Below are positions 1-10,938 of a stretch of 64,000 nt of DNA, piece after piece. Under the pieces are notes generated by a model. The model was not told where the DNA came from and did not search any database. It was given only the letters and a program-made list of their open reading frames with translations. The stretch's first letter is position 1. Each line of letters opens with the position of its first letter. The DNA comes from Hydnum rufescens UP504 (lineage: Eukaryota > Basidiomycota > Agaricomycetes > Cantharellales > Hydnaceae), in NCBI GenBank assembly GCA_014904985.1, contig MU129033.1, forward strand, positions 98,403-162,402, given 5' to 3'. A program made the position numbers and the translations under genes.

Positions 1-606
1 AGAAGGAAATGAACTAAAACTGGGGAACACCAGTAGCATGTCCTAAAGCTAAGCACGCGGTTAGGATATCATGTCCTCCTATTTGGTATCGGTCTGGATG
101 CTTGTCGATCTACCTGGTGTGACCATAGTGCGGATTCGTCACTATTCGTTCCTCATGGATCTAACGTTTTTGTTAGATCCCAGTGCGCGAGTGTGCGATC
201 AACCCATGATATCCAACGTCAGATCCAGGACATCCCTATGTGCCATATCTGCGCCAACCCATAATATTGGGGGTATTGCGGCGAATGCACAGCTGGCGGA
301 TTCGGATGGGTTGAAAATGGCGATCGAACCAGAAGGGTGAGTACGTCATGTTCACCGCCGACATGTCTTTCCGCTCCTAACCGTTACCTCCTGTAATGTT
401 AAACTTGGCCCCGGCCCCAACTGTCGACGTGATCAGTTGGCGAGCAACAGCACCCACGCACGGCTTCGCATGACGGTTAGTGATCCCAAGTCAGTCACAG
501 CTCGAATCTTTTCGCCCATGGACACCATCACAGTCATCCAATTCGCCGAATGGTACTAGGCTCCACGCTTCGCCTTTGTATTACAGCCAAGTAGGTGTTG
601 CGAAAT
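1..606. other. Left edge, no supported gene
   Basis: Short open frames exist on both strands but none shows a recognisable domain or a convincing start. The stretch has visibly more CpG than the 2-17 kb region (for example around 100-330 and 420-480), so it is less decayed than the transposons to its right. I see no LTR termini, terminal inverted repeats or tandem repeats in it. Confidence 0.5.
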
Positions 607-969
607 CTAAACTTGTGCACTTGATCGTCGTGGTTCACTTTCTAATGAGCATTGCAGACCCAGCCGATCAAGCTTGGGGATTTTATACGACGTTCCGATA
701 TTCCTCACCCATCGCGACTCTAGCGACTGATTCTCTTCGCCCTTCTCATCCTCGGCCGGGGCCTTTTCACTCATGAACAATGGCAGCATCGCCTTGACCT
801 TCGGATAATGATCGATTAGATCTTGTCGAAGAAGATCAAGGTCGACGTGATGTGCGCGTCTTGACTCTGAATTATTTGTGCACTTCTGAACCACTGGGGG
901 GATCAAGGGACAGATGTACTTGTAGTTGGTTGCAGTTGTCGGCATGTGAAGTATAACATGTATGTACAT
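607..969 (-). CDS. Hypothetical ORF fragment, function unknown
   Basis: This is an open minus-strand frame of 120 codons. Its middle is hydrophilic and mixed in charge (VDLDLLRQDLIDHYPKVKAM, then an E/K-rich run), which looks more like real protein than the antisense frames around it. There is no transmembrane segment, signal peptide or known motif. Its CpG content is higher than in the adjoining transposons. It could be an exon of a host gene or a remnant of an unrelated element. The ATG at the right end is only the first in frame, not a supported start. The 250 bases beyond it (970-1220) show nothing I can name. Confidence 0.25.
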   Translation of the reverse strand: MYIHVILHMPTTATNYKYICPLIPPVVQKCTNNSESRRAHHVDLDLLRQDLIDHYPKVKAMLPLFMSEKAPAEDEKGEENQSLESRWVRNIGTSYKIPKLDRLGLQCSLESEPRRSSAQV

Positions 970-1220
970 GCACCATGGTGCTTATACTAGACTCATAACT
1001 ACCCCTTGTAACGACTACCTTCCTTTCGAGCTGCGACTCCTATGTCACTAGCCGTTTCTGGCCTTGGCCGTTTCAACATCCCCAGGAATTCTGCAACCCT
1101 CTGACGAGAAGCTTCGGTCAATCATCGCTCGAGGTAGAGTCCTAAGTACTATTCATTATCGAGTATGTATTTAAGCGAGCCCCTGACCATGCAAGTTTCT
1201 ACCTAGCACGAGGCAACAGA

Positions 1221-1635
1221 ACCAAGGTTCAAACCTGAAATCATGAGCCCCTTCAGACAGGAGAAATATCTGAGCTCAACACTGATTTTAACCATAATCC
1301 AGAATGAGTCATCAATTCTGGCAAGTTCCAGAATTATGTAAGCAGGTTCCTTGGTGGAGAAATATGTTACTTTGAAGTGAATTTATACATAAAACCTCAT
1401 GAACAGTTTACATTGACTATACATAGTCTATGTATAGTCAATATAAACTTTGTATGAGGTTTTATGTTTAACTTCAGTTCAAAGTAACCTATTTCTCCAC
1501 CAAAAAACCTGCTTACATAATTCTGGAACTTGCCAGAATAATGACTTATTCTGGATTATGGTTAAAATCAGTGTTGAGTTCAGATATCTCTCATGTCTGA
1601 AGGGGCTCATGATTTCAGGTTTGAACCTGGGTTAA
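1221..1635. repeat. Foldback palindrome, about 0.4 kb
   Basis: Two inverted arms of about 200 bases (roughly 1221-1424 and 1428-1635) meet at a very short centre near 1426, so the whole unit can fold into one long hairpin. The outer ends read AGGTTCAAACCTGAAATCAT and its complement; the centre reads GACTATACATAG/CTATGTATAGTC. Mismatches between arms are scattered. There is no coding potential beyond frames that mirror each other. It resembles a non-autonomous foldback or MITE-type DNA element. The outer ends themselves carry the AACCTGAA motif that continues in the adjoining repeat. Confidence 0.85.
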
Positions 1636-1790
1636 ACCTGAACCTAACCTGAACCTGAAAACATGGGGCCAAAACCTGAACCTGACCTGAGGAAAATTAC
1701 ATGAAACCTGACCCCAATGGAACCTGACTTGGGTCAGGTTCAGGTTTGAACTCAGGTTTTCCAGGTTTGTAACCTGACTTCAGCAACCAT
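1636..1790. repeat. ACCTGA-rich dispersed repeat, copy 1
   Basis: Direct and inverted runs of AACCTGA and TCAGGTT fill this stretch. The part from about 1663 to 1785 matches 40588-40700 almost base for base, including the non-repetitive stretch CCCCAATGGAACCTGAC, so this is a dispersed family rather than chance low complexity. It abuts the foldback palindrome on its left. The sequence from 1791 to about 2100 to its right shows nothing further. Confidence 0.75.
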
Positions 1791-2104
1791 AATCAAGTGT
1801 GTGGTTGAATTGTCCAGTGGCAGGGGGGCCTTTGACCTCCTAGACACACCTAGCCACTCTCCAGAGCAGTTACTCTGGCACCAAAGGACATGATTCAAAT
1901 GTAAAGCATTTGCCTGGAGAGTTGAGTAGTGGTGTTCTTGTCAATGGTGTGGCTGAATTGCCAAATAGCAGAGTTCTTGAATTTCTAGTGGAGAATAACT
2001 TTTTCCCCTTTCAAGTGGGAAATATTGGGGCTATTTGATGAACTAGGTTAGTAACAGGTTGAATGTCCCCTGACTTGCCAAGAAAACCACAATGTAAAAT
2101 GTGT

Positions 2105-2510
2105 AATGCTAGGTCTACATACTGAATAAGCATGTCTACTGAGGGAGATACAGTGTCAATAGACATGTCTATATAGTGAATAGGCATGTCTACATCATGA
2201 ATAGGCATGTCTACTCAAAGAAATAGACATGTCTACATTGTGAATAGGCATGTCTACATCACAAATAGGCATGTCTACTCAAAGAAATAGACATGTCTAC
2301 ATCATGAATAGGCATGTCTACTCAAAGAAATAGACATATCTATATAGTGAATAGGCACATCTACGCAGATGAATAGGCATATCTACTCAGAGAAGTAGAC
2401 ACATCTACATGGTTGAATAGGCATGTCTACTCAGAAAAATAGACATGTCTACAGTGTCAATAGACATGCCTAATGTGTGAAATAGACATGTCTAAATTGG
2501 GACATAGACA
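2105..2510. repeat. Minisatellite with palindromic unit TAGACATGTCTA
   Basis: About twenty imperfect units of 19-24 bases are arrayed in tandem. Each has a core close to ATAGRCATGTCTAC, alternating between a perfect 12-base palindrome (TAGACATGTCTA) and a variant with AGGCATGTCTA. Linkers such as TCAAAGAA and ATCATGA recur in a semi-regular higher-order order. The array ends just before the 3' end of KDZ element 1. Confidence 0.85.
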
Positions 2511-2526
2511 CATTCATAATATTCCA

Positions 2527-2570
2527 TATCACACTTATTAAGTTACAGTATCACACTTATTAAGTTACAG
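2527..2570. repeat. 22-base direct duplication
   Basis: Two back-to-back identical 22-base units, each starting TATCACACTTATTAAG, overlap the stop codon of the KDZ 1 reading frame. The duplication probably arose by slippage or repair at the element end. Confidence 0.8.
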
Positions 2571-5500
2571 TATCAATGGGAATAAGGAGCCCTTCATCTT
2601 CATCTTCACACTCTATATCATCAAGTGAGTACCATTCTTCAGGCTCAGCCAGGGGGAGATCAAGGACATTCTGCAGTTGAGTCACCTGGTGGGCACTAAC
2701 CTCCTGTTGGACTTCAGTGGCAATCAGTGCTGCATGATTATGCCAAATGCCATGCACCATACTGAGTAGCCATTTAGGTTGAGGAATATCAATTGCTTCA
2801 AGATTTGCATGCTATGTGCCTCCCATATTAAGATGTGCATCTAAGCATTGGGCAATATGGTAGGCTGTGATGTGATTTTCTGTGAAGCAGACAGAAGTAG
2901 TCAGTGATGGAAAACAAGTATGTGAGCTAAGTCATGAACTTTCCAGGTATCAAAAATGCAGATTGGATCTCTTCTTCTTCAACAAACCAGTTTATGGCAG
3001 CTCTCACTTGCCTGGAGAGTCACCTCTTCTCCTCTTGGAAATGCTTTCTATCCACCATTGCAGCTATACCTCTCCAAGTGTCCCCATCACATAACCATGC
3101 TGGTATGACATCCTCATCTATCATCATGTCCCAGTCCTCATAAAGCACACCTGTAACAAAGTGCCTCCCAATCCAGGAGGGCACCTGTTGTCATACTTGG
3201 ACAAAGTGGAGTTGACAGGGGAGGGAGTAGGAATAGGGAGAAGAGGAGAAGGGATAATCACACCACCCTTAGCACTGGCTTCAGGTGGGGGAGCTGCAAA
3301 CAGGGCTAAGCACTGGCTTTGCCCTGGACACAGGAGAAAAGGTTGCAAGGGAAGGGGAGTCATGATGAAAGGCATAAAGTAGTGACTGGCCAAGTGGCAC
3401 AGTGACTACCTAAGGAGAGAGTGGGGGTCAGTGAGAGGAATGGATTATCCTACTCACTGCTTTCCCAGCTAGGGTCCCAAGGCACAAGTCCAGAGCCAGG
3501 GAAAGGGCTAGTATTGATGGCTACTAGGGGCCAACTAGATATCCAGATAGAAGCAGAGGCAGAGGCAGAGTATCATGGTTTCTCACTAGGTGACAAAGAT
3601 CTGGGCAAAGGTTCACTTGATTTTTCCTGGCAACTGCCATATATACATGACTTTTGAGTCCTAACTTAATCATGTAATACACTATATTACAACACCATTG
3701 GCCATGTTCCATATTTGGGCAACATCCACATGACTGGGGATTGCAGCAAAACCAGGCACAGCATTGCTCTCTTTGAGAACCACCATCTCATTGATCAGCA
3801 CATTGATGTTGTTTGCAAGAGTCTTGAAGGCACCACCATGGCACTTTACCACTTCAGAAACTTAGGCATGGACCCACCAATCTGATATACTCAATTTGTG
3901 AGGAAAGGATGCAGGTTCAAGTTAAAATTGACATGCCAGTGTTAAATGGCTGATAATCAGCTTGCAACCTCCCCTCCTCAAACTTCTGTGCACAAAGCTT
4001 GTCATGGAGTTGGCGCTTGAGAGCACATACATTCATGCACATCTCAAAGAAATGGTTTCCTCTTATTTTTCAGAGTGTCTCAAGCCTGATCCCACCTAGG
4101 TGACTGAGCATTACCTCATGTCTGTCTATGTTCCAATTTGCTGCTCTGAGTTCTGCTGTGAATGTATCCAGTGTGAGTAGGAGACCAGAGTGGTGCTGAG
4201 TGTTTGGGGCACACATCTGCAGTGACATCTTTACTGCATTACACCAGGTGTTGAGTTCTGCATGTGCCACCCTCAGATCCAGGATCCTCTGGCCATCTGA
4301 ACACCATGGAGTTTTGACTGCCCTAAGTGCACCATGTGGTGTCAAGGTTGGATGAGATTCATTTTACTGAAATAGAATGATAAAATTGATCACTAATGAG
4401 GATGTGGGAGGTGCTGCTGCTTCCTCTGTAATTTCCACTGGCTTTTGAGCATAATGCGATCCACAGGACACTTGTATAGGACTGCATTTGCACCTGTAAG
4501 GTGCCTGGTGACTCTAGTCCAGTTATTAAGCAGCCAGTTCCCCAAGTTGGCCAGAGACTTGACATCTTTGGCTTGAATATCAGTGTTGAGAACAAAGAGA
4601 CATTGATTAAACTTATAAAAAGGAATAGTATCAGGCCTGAGGGGCTGCATGATGTAATGGCCACACAAACACGCCCAAGACACATGAAGCCCAGGAATGA
4701 GATTACAAATAGAGTGCCAAAAGCACTCACCACCTTCACCATCAGCAAGTCCAAATCCATCACATAAATGTGGGTTGAATGTCAGTTGACAAGACCATTG
4801 ATGACTGAATGCATGAAAGACTGATATCCTGAATATCATTTGTTTGGACCACTCAGGAAGGAAACCCCATTGGATCAATAGGTTGTGAGAAGTATTCTCA
4901 ACAGAAGTATCTAATAACCTACCTTCACAGTGCTTCAGTGAAGCTGCCAACTGACATCATACAAGACTCCCACCATAGCACAGGGAGGAAGGCCTTTGAA
5001 GAGTTCATCCAGCAGTGCCAGGGCATAATACTGAGCTTCTCCTGGCATCTGCATGTTACAGAGGTAGATAGCTCAGTCATGCTCACAGAGAAGAGCCATG
5101 AGACCAGTATTGGCAAAAATAGCTGTGGACACTTTCTGGTGGGCCTCGTCAGCCACTGTAAAGCTTTCATGGCATGCATCATGGGCAGAAACAGGCACTT
5201 TCATGCCATGCTCCACAAAATCCTCCTCTGCAGCTGGCTCATCAACCCAGTCACCATAATCTGCTATGTCCACCTCACTTGCTTCATCATGTTCTTTGTT
5301 CAGTGGAGAACTGAATGCCAGTTTCATGGGAAGCTGTTCCTCCTCAACATGCTCCTTCATGGCATCCAGAGTTTCAGGTGTAAGAAAGAGCATATATGGT
5401 CAATCCAGGGTTCAGTCATACTCACCCTGACCCTTTTGTTGTTTTTGGGTAAAACAGCCATCAATGGATACAATGACATTCAGCCTTGATGAAAAATCAT

Positions 5501-6710
5501 CAGATCTTGAGACAAGCAGGATGAACTGATGAATGTACTCATGCTTCTTCAGTGGCAACTGATATGGTGTCCCAAAACATATTGGACATTGACTGCAAAG
5601 GTAAGCACTGGGATGTTCATTGTAGGCTTCACTCTGTGGTCCAGGACTGGGACCAGGAGTTTCTTGCAAATCCAGGACAAAAAATTGGTCAAGAGCACAC
5701 TGTGATGGGGCACATGTCAAACCAGGAACCAGAGGTTGGGCCTGAGAAGACACCAACAAGAATTTGGGAGAGTGAGTTGTTGAGTACCCAGGTGATGATG
5801 GCAATTCCCTGGCTACATCTCCCAGAGGCAAGTCTCTGGAGGTGGGAGACTTGCTGATCAGCCTGGAACATTGTGGACTGGTTGCAATCACATTGGAGAT
5901 GCACTCATGGGCAAACTGAACCAACAGCTGATATGACTGCAGGGCATCACTATAGTGCTTCACCAAGGAGTCCTAAATACAGTGGATTCAGAGAATGTAA
6001 TACCATAGACATGTATTCAAACTTACCTTGGTGTCAAAAAGGTGTCCAAGAGAACCTAAATGCTCTTGGAGTGACATGTACCATGCAGACAAATTTGGAG
6101 CTGTGTTTGAATGCAATATTGAAAGGAAGTTGAGTTGTTTGATGTCAATCACAACCCTGGGCCTGTATGGTGAGCAACCAAATAGACCATGAGACAGAAG
6201 TTGTACAGGAGCTGGGAAACACTTCCATATCGATGACTGGAGCATCTCTAATTCTGGGGCAAGAAACACATTTATTGGTGAGACATGCAAAGCACAAGCA
6301 ACCTGATACATACTGCTAGGATATACACATGTAATACATAAGTGCCACTGGGTACAACCACAATTTACAGGTGGGTGCACAATAGGATCCAGGGATCCAT
6401 GGCAGGTGCTTGCCTGATAGCACAGGAACACATCAACAAGCTGTGGCATCAGTTCATTCCATGCATCTGAGTATTGGCTTTGTCTTTGGGAATAATTGGA
6501 TTGCCTGGATGAATGATTTGGTAGGTCCAAATTATCACCATTCAAGTCCAGAGGTATGATACTGTGCATGTCATTGGCATGACTTGGAGGATCTGACTCA
6601 CCATCAACAATAGGGGGTTGGAGTCTGATACCAAGGAATGCAGAATGCCAGTTGAATGGGGCCATCATACTGGGAACATACTTAATGTGATATTGTTTCT
6701 CACCAGTCAT
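2560..6710 (-). pseudogene. KDZ transposase with CxC1 cluster, decayed (KDZ 1)
   Basis: This is a minus-strand remnant of a Kyakuja-Dileera-Zisupton transposase, the large DDE enzyme that moves KDZ DNA transposons. From the 5' end: a CxC1-like cysteine cluster (about 6000-6400, CGCTQWHLCITC then PAPVQLLSHGLF); a 54-base intron (5973-6026, GTAAGT to TTTAG); the CPICFG and first-Asp motif (VSIDGCFTQK, Asp codon 5460-5462); the TGLMALLCEHD region (about 5080); YDVSW with the second Asp (4956-4958); then FHAFSHQWSCQL and DGEGGE, carrying the expected Glu, near 4730-4830. The C-terminal end is acidic, as in KDZ 3. Stops and frameshifts (for example right after CEHD) make it non-functional. All three catalytic acids are still visible. 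Family assignment is secure; exact exon limits between 2760 and 4070 are not. Confidence 0.85.
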
Positions 6711-7734
6711 GCACCCAACAAGGATGTACTTTGTGTGGAGCAGTCAGTTCCCAGCAGAAACTGAGAGATTTCATGTGATCTCTGCACAAGATAATGTATT
6801 CAATCAGGATTCCACACAAGAATGAGAGATTGTATTTGATCCAGATTCCACAGTGATGGGAGCTGCAGTGCCTACTCTGGGGATATGCCTGAGCAGCTGG
6901 TGGGAAAGAAGGGAATGTCTGCTGATGAGTCTGCTGATGAGGTTGGGGGTTTTACACCTAGGCGGATGATGATGCCCTGAGGGATTGGTCATATAGGTAG
7001 GGGTGCTGATCATATTTGACTGCCCTATGTATATGATGGATGGACCTGGGAATTGTTTTTGACAATGTTTTGTCTTCTTTTGTGGTTGGCAATATATAAT
7101 GCCCATTGTGTCTACAGCAAATACTAAGTGAGCTCCCATCTGGGCAGCTTAAGAGGTGGATGTCCAACAACACATACCTGATGACAGTGACAAAGTATTT
7201 CTCTAGTTCTCACAAGAAAAGTGCCCCTACACTAATGTGTTGAAGTGATTCTTGAGCTTCAGGTTCCACAGGCCAAAATGAGGTATTCTTGCATCCTTAA
7301 GAGCAGGGAAAAGAGAGGTGTGGACAAGAAGATCAACCCTACACTGATGTGTTGAATTGATCTTTGAGTTTGAGAGTTCAAGTCTTTGAGGTGCTAAAAT
7401 GGATCTGGGGCAATGCTTCTCCATTACTCCATATGGTGAAATGGAAAAAAAAAAAACAAAAAAAAAAAAAACAGAAAACTCAGACACCCCCTCATGAACA
7501 CTGGCTGGTCCTCCTGAGCCCATTCCCACAAGGCTCCCCAATGCCTCTATCCACCCAGAGATGTGATGAAAGGTTTCATGATATTGGCAGCACTGTCACT
7601 GAATGGCTTCATTGCCACCTTGGGCTCTCAATTCTAGCAGTAATGTCATCTGGTGGGGTACATCATGTTTCTTCTTCCCTTGTTAAATTTTGAATCCATG
7701 AATACACTCCCCTCAGCATAATGTCTGTTGTGCA
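6711..7734. other. Gene-poor interval upstream of KDZ 1
   Basis: No domain is recognisable on either strand. An A-rich tract lies at about 7446-7482. Two imperfect direct repeats (near 7232 and 7341) share TGTGTTGAA followed by a TTGAG-rich stretch. The minus strand here may hold decayed 5' parts of KDZ 1, but nothing beyond the start at 6710 can be supported. Confidence 0.45.
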
Positions 7735-8249
7735 TTATGCACAGATGACCTGGACAAGATTAGGCAGTTCATTGGGGCCTACAATTATGACCAAATTTGC
7801 ATAGGCCCCCCCCCCCTTCAACAGCCATGGCATACATGTTCTTATCCAAATATTCACATGAAAGCCAACTTCCACAGAGTGGGTGATTTTTAGTGCAGCA
7901 ATGCAATAATACTGACTACACATATTGGACAGACCTGGCAGATGAGGTTCCAAGGGCACTGTTCTCGTTTGCATCTGGGAAATATGGCCAACTTGTTGAT
8001 CCATCCCTGGCCCCTCATCCCATTCCTGTCCTTGCATCCCTAGATTGTGAGTTACACCAACACATCAACATTCCATTTTTCAACTCTGCCCTCCCTCCTA
8101 CCCCTGCCCCTATTCCTGAACCCATTCCTACTGCCCTCATTCCACCTGCCCCTGTTCTGATGCCAGCAGTAGAGCCCACAAATCTCCTGGCCCAGGAACA
8201 AGTGGACTTGGAATGCCATGACTTACCCAATTGTCACTGGGTCTTCTGT
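7735..8249 (+). pseudogene. Unknown plus-strand gene fragment, 5' part
   Basis: One plus-strand frame reads from LCTDDLDKIRQFIGAYNYDQ through one stop (about 7890) to a proline-rich stretch (PPTPAPIPEPIPTALIPPAP) and then DLPNCHWVFC, where a solo LTR interrupts it. Removing the LTR and one copy of its 4-base duplication lets the frame continue at 9636 (NSCLAEDLPYCEWHLPITSL). The composition and the clean continuation suggest a genuine old coding region. The protein family is not recognised and it may belong to another transposon. The 5' end is not visible; a C-homopolymer at about 7808-7818 lies inside it. Confidence 0.35.
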
Positions 8250-9635
8250 TGTTGGAGGGATGAATACCTACACCATAAAATCCTCATCAAAGGCCTATTT
8301 TCCTTATGAACAAATCAATTACTTGTTACCTCACTCATTTAATTCCATCATCATTTGTTTATTTAAGAATCTATTGGATTCCTACCCCTTATCAATTCAC
8401 AATATCACCTCATTCCTTTACCATGAACACCAGTCAATTTATTGACTGTCCATCAGACTTCAACAGTCCTCATCAAAAAAAAGAGCAGTTTGTGCCCTAC
8501 ATCAAGTCCATTTTCTTTGGACAAGGCAATTCAACTTGCCATCCTTCTTCAAGACTGTATGACTTGCTTGTTCTTCCAAGTCATCCTACTGCCTTAAGGG
8601 TGACAGATTGTGATTATGTAATGACATGGACCAGGCCTAGTTCTGATTCTGGACTCACAGATCCATCACATGATCCAGAAAGGGGCTACACTACTCTAAA
8701 GGAGTATTTTTCAGATTTCTCCATCAGTTTTGATTGGATCAACTCAGAATGACAGTTCCCAGAAAGATACAAATTGTTCCTATCAATCAGTATTAAACAC
8801 GTGACGAACAGATCAAAAATGGGGTCCCTGTACCATTATTTTTCAAAGATTCATACTCTGAAGGAGTATTTCTCAATTTTCGACACCAATTCTTATTGGA
8901 TTTGTTTGCAAGTACCACGCTCTGAAAGCTGTTGAAAATGCGCATTGAATGGCACCAAGGTAAAAATGAGCAGACATGAACTCCATTTTTTAAAAGACAA
9001 CTCCCTCCCCATGACTCCCCCTTTGCTCCACCATCCAAAATAGTGAATTACTTCTGGCCCCCTTATGTCCAATGGATAAGACCCTCGGGGAAACCTATTA
9101 CACTTTTCCTTAAGGGAACTTGTCCAGAATTGAAGGAGGAATAGCATGTAATGTGTCAATCTCCCCTTTTATCTTGAAATTGGAATATCTCCATCAGTTT
9201 TGAAGATTTTAACTTCATTTCTTTTTCTCTATATGTCCTTTAAGTCCTAGTTTTTCACTTTATATTGAGTAGAAGCCTGGATTGTATATTAGGTGCAGCT
9301 AGCACACAAATTCAGTAGTTCTCCCCCTTCCTCCAGTTTGAAGCTCCTTGAATAGCTGCTGGTCCCTGGGTGATTTCTCACTTCAAAAAGCAAATTCTAA
9401 CTACACTTTGACTAAGATCTCAAGAAGAGATTCTTAGGGTGTGGTAATTTGACAGAGACACATTCTCACTTAATTGCTTGGGCATTGTTGGCTCACTGCA
9501 ATTCCCCCTTGTTCAAAAGACCTTCCCTCAATCAGACCTGAACATCTGGATTAATTATGTGATTCCCTCCTTCATCCCTGGCTCAACATCATGGACAGTA
9601 GTTGGATTGGTTCTTAACCATCCTGCTTACACTGT
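8246..9635 (+). mobile_element. Solo LTR of second gypsy family with 4-base TSD
   Basis: The LTR runs from TGTTGGAGGG at 8250 to GCTTACA at 9631 (1382 bases) and is flanked by CTGT at 8246-8249 and CTGT at 9632-9635. Its termini match the LTRs of element N in reverse complement. No internal coding region is left, so it is a recombination product. It splits the unknown coding fragment around it. It carries the repeated internal module (TATCTCCATCAGTTTTGAT type) seen in all LTRs of this family. Confidence 0.9.
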
Positions 9636-9745
9636 AACTCATGCCTGGCTGAGGACCTTCCATACTGTGAATGGCATCTGCCAATCACATCACTCAGCAT
9701 TGAAGAGAGGCATTGGGAAAGGTGAAATAAAAATGATGGGCTAGT
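9636..9745 (+). pseudogene. Unknown gene fragment, 3' part
   Basis: This continues the frame that ends at 8249 once the solo LTR is removed. It reads NSCLAEDLPYCEWHLPITSL and a short hydrophilic tail to a TGA at about 9722. Cysteine and tryptophan spacing (CHW, CLAED, CEWH) across the former junction could be a metal-binding patch, but this is inference only. No family is recognised. Confidence 0.3.
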
Positions 9746-10196
9746 TAATTAGTTAATTAACCCCTTTGATAAATAACAAGTTGTACATGTGTGGCAATGA
9801 ACAGGTGACAGGATGGGTAAACAAGCAGAAGACCAGCTGCACCCACTGGGGATTTAGCTAGACATTCATCATGAGCAAGGCTAAGTAGAAGAACAAGTGA
9901 ATAGGGGTGCATAGAGCCCAGCAAATAAGCACCAGTGCAAGTGGACTGGTAAGCAAATGAAAAGGAAAAGGAACAAGAAAAAGAGGGCAAGCTTACCAAG
10001 ATTGTGCCCTGCATAACATAAAATAAGGTCATGTGGAAGACACAAGCTGGACACAATGCAGGGGGATGGGTGAATACACAGATGAGCAAGGGAATAAAGA
10101 TTTGGAGAATAAACAAGTTCAGTCAGAAGACCAGCTGCTCCCACTAAGGGCTCAACTGGACACCTGTCATGAAGAGGGAGGATGATGAGCAGATAA
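9746..10196. other. Non-coding flank with a 295-base-spaced direct repeat
   Basis: No gene is supported. A segment beginning AGAAGACCAGCTG near 9829 recurs near 10126 with similar following sequence (cacccactggg against ctcccactaag; ttcatcatgag against ctgtcatgaag). The spacing is about 295 bases, so the stretch looks like an old local duplication. It ends exactly at the target duplication of G1. Confidence 0.5.
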
Positions 10197-10201
10197 CCCA
10201 T

Positions 10202-10781
10202 TGTAATATAGGGCCATGCTACATAAAGTATATACAAGTCCTGTCCTCTCTAGTACCTTATGTAATAGTGCAGCCACAAGGATTCTAAGTCCCAGTCATG
10301 CCAGAATCAAATTACTCTTTTTCCCAGACCTCGTAGCTCACACATGAACTGCAAAATCAACATACCAATGCCACAACTATGCAACCAAGTCATGTAATGA
10401 CTCAACCACACCAAGACCCGTGATCCATCACCATAGAGCATGGGGCAGAAATGGATAAGGGAGTTGCATATGAGCATGACTCAGTGAAGTAAGTACATCC
10501 TTCTAGTGTACCAGCTAACTATTCCTTCACCCTCATAGATAGTAGCTGAGCCCTTTGGCCAGCTACTACCATCTCCCCTTGCTCATTCCCACCTCTCCTC
10601 TCACTTCTCCCCTGTCCAAAGTGAAGCCAGTGCTTAGCTTTGTTCATGGCCCTCCTGCTTGAAGCCAGTGCTTAGAGCAGTTGGATTACTTCCCTCTTTC
10701 TGTTCACAGGTCCCTTGAATGTGCCTCATCTAACAATGACAAATACTGTGGTCCCTCAAAGTTGAGGACCACATTATTACA
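10202..10781 (+). repeat. G1 5' LTR
   Basis: 580 bases, TG to CA, matching 35288-35869 along its whole length and, in reverse complement, the G2 LTR at 44287-44866. Differences are mainly C/T and G/A. It should hold the element promoter and polyadenylation signal; a CATAAAGTATATA stretch near 10220 is a candidate core promoter by composition only. Confidence 0.92.
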
Positions 10782-10800
10782 TTGGTTCCCTCTAGCTGAC
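10782..10800 (+). promoter_or_regulatory. Putative primer-binding site of G1
   Basis: The sequence directly after the 5' LTR (TTGGTTCCCTCTAGCTGAC) sits where a tRNA primer-binding site is expected. TGG as the first bases after the LTR is typical because it pairs with the CCA end of a tRNA. I cannot name the tRNA from sequence alone. Confidence 0.45.
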
Positions 10801-10938
10801 AAGGCAGTCAAACCAACCAACCCTCTGCCATTGCCAGACTCCCTGTCCTGCTCACTCCAATCCACCCCATGCAACATTAGTAAATGGGGTTGACCTTCAA
10901 AACCCAACACTAATGATGCAATCCTGCATCACATCCCA

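Noticed and set aside
1636..1790. Telomere-like or subtelomeric repeat (AACCTGA)
   Set aside because: The word does not match the fungal TTAGGG telomere repeat, both orientations are mixed, and copies occur internally at 40 kb.
2105..2510. Array of p53-type response elements (AGACATGTCT)
   Set aside because: The resemblance is real at word level, but fungi lack p53; the array is treated as a palindromic minisatellite.
3124..3393. Opposed 73-89 codon frames inside KDZ 1
   Set aside because: They mirror each other on opposite strands; only the minus strand fits the transposase remnant.
7440..7482. Poly-A tail of a LINE or processed gene at the A-rich tract
   Set aside because: No reverse transcriptase or gene sequence precedes it on the plus strand and no target duplication was seen.
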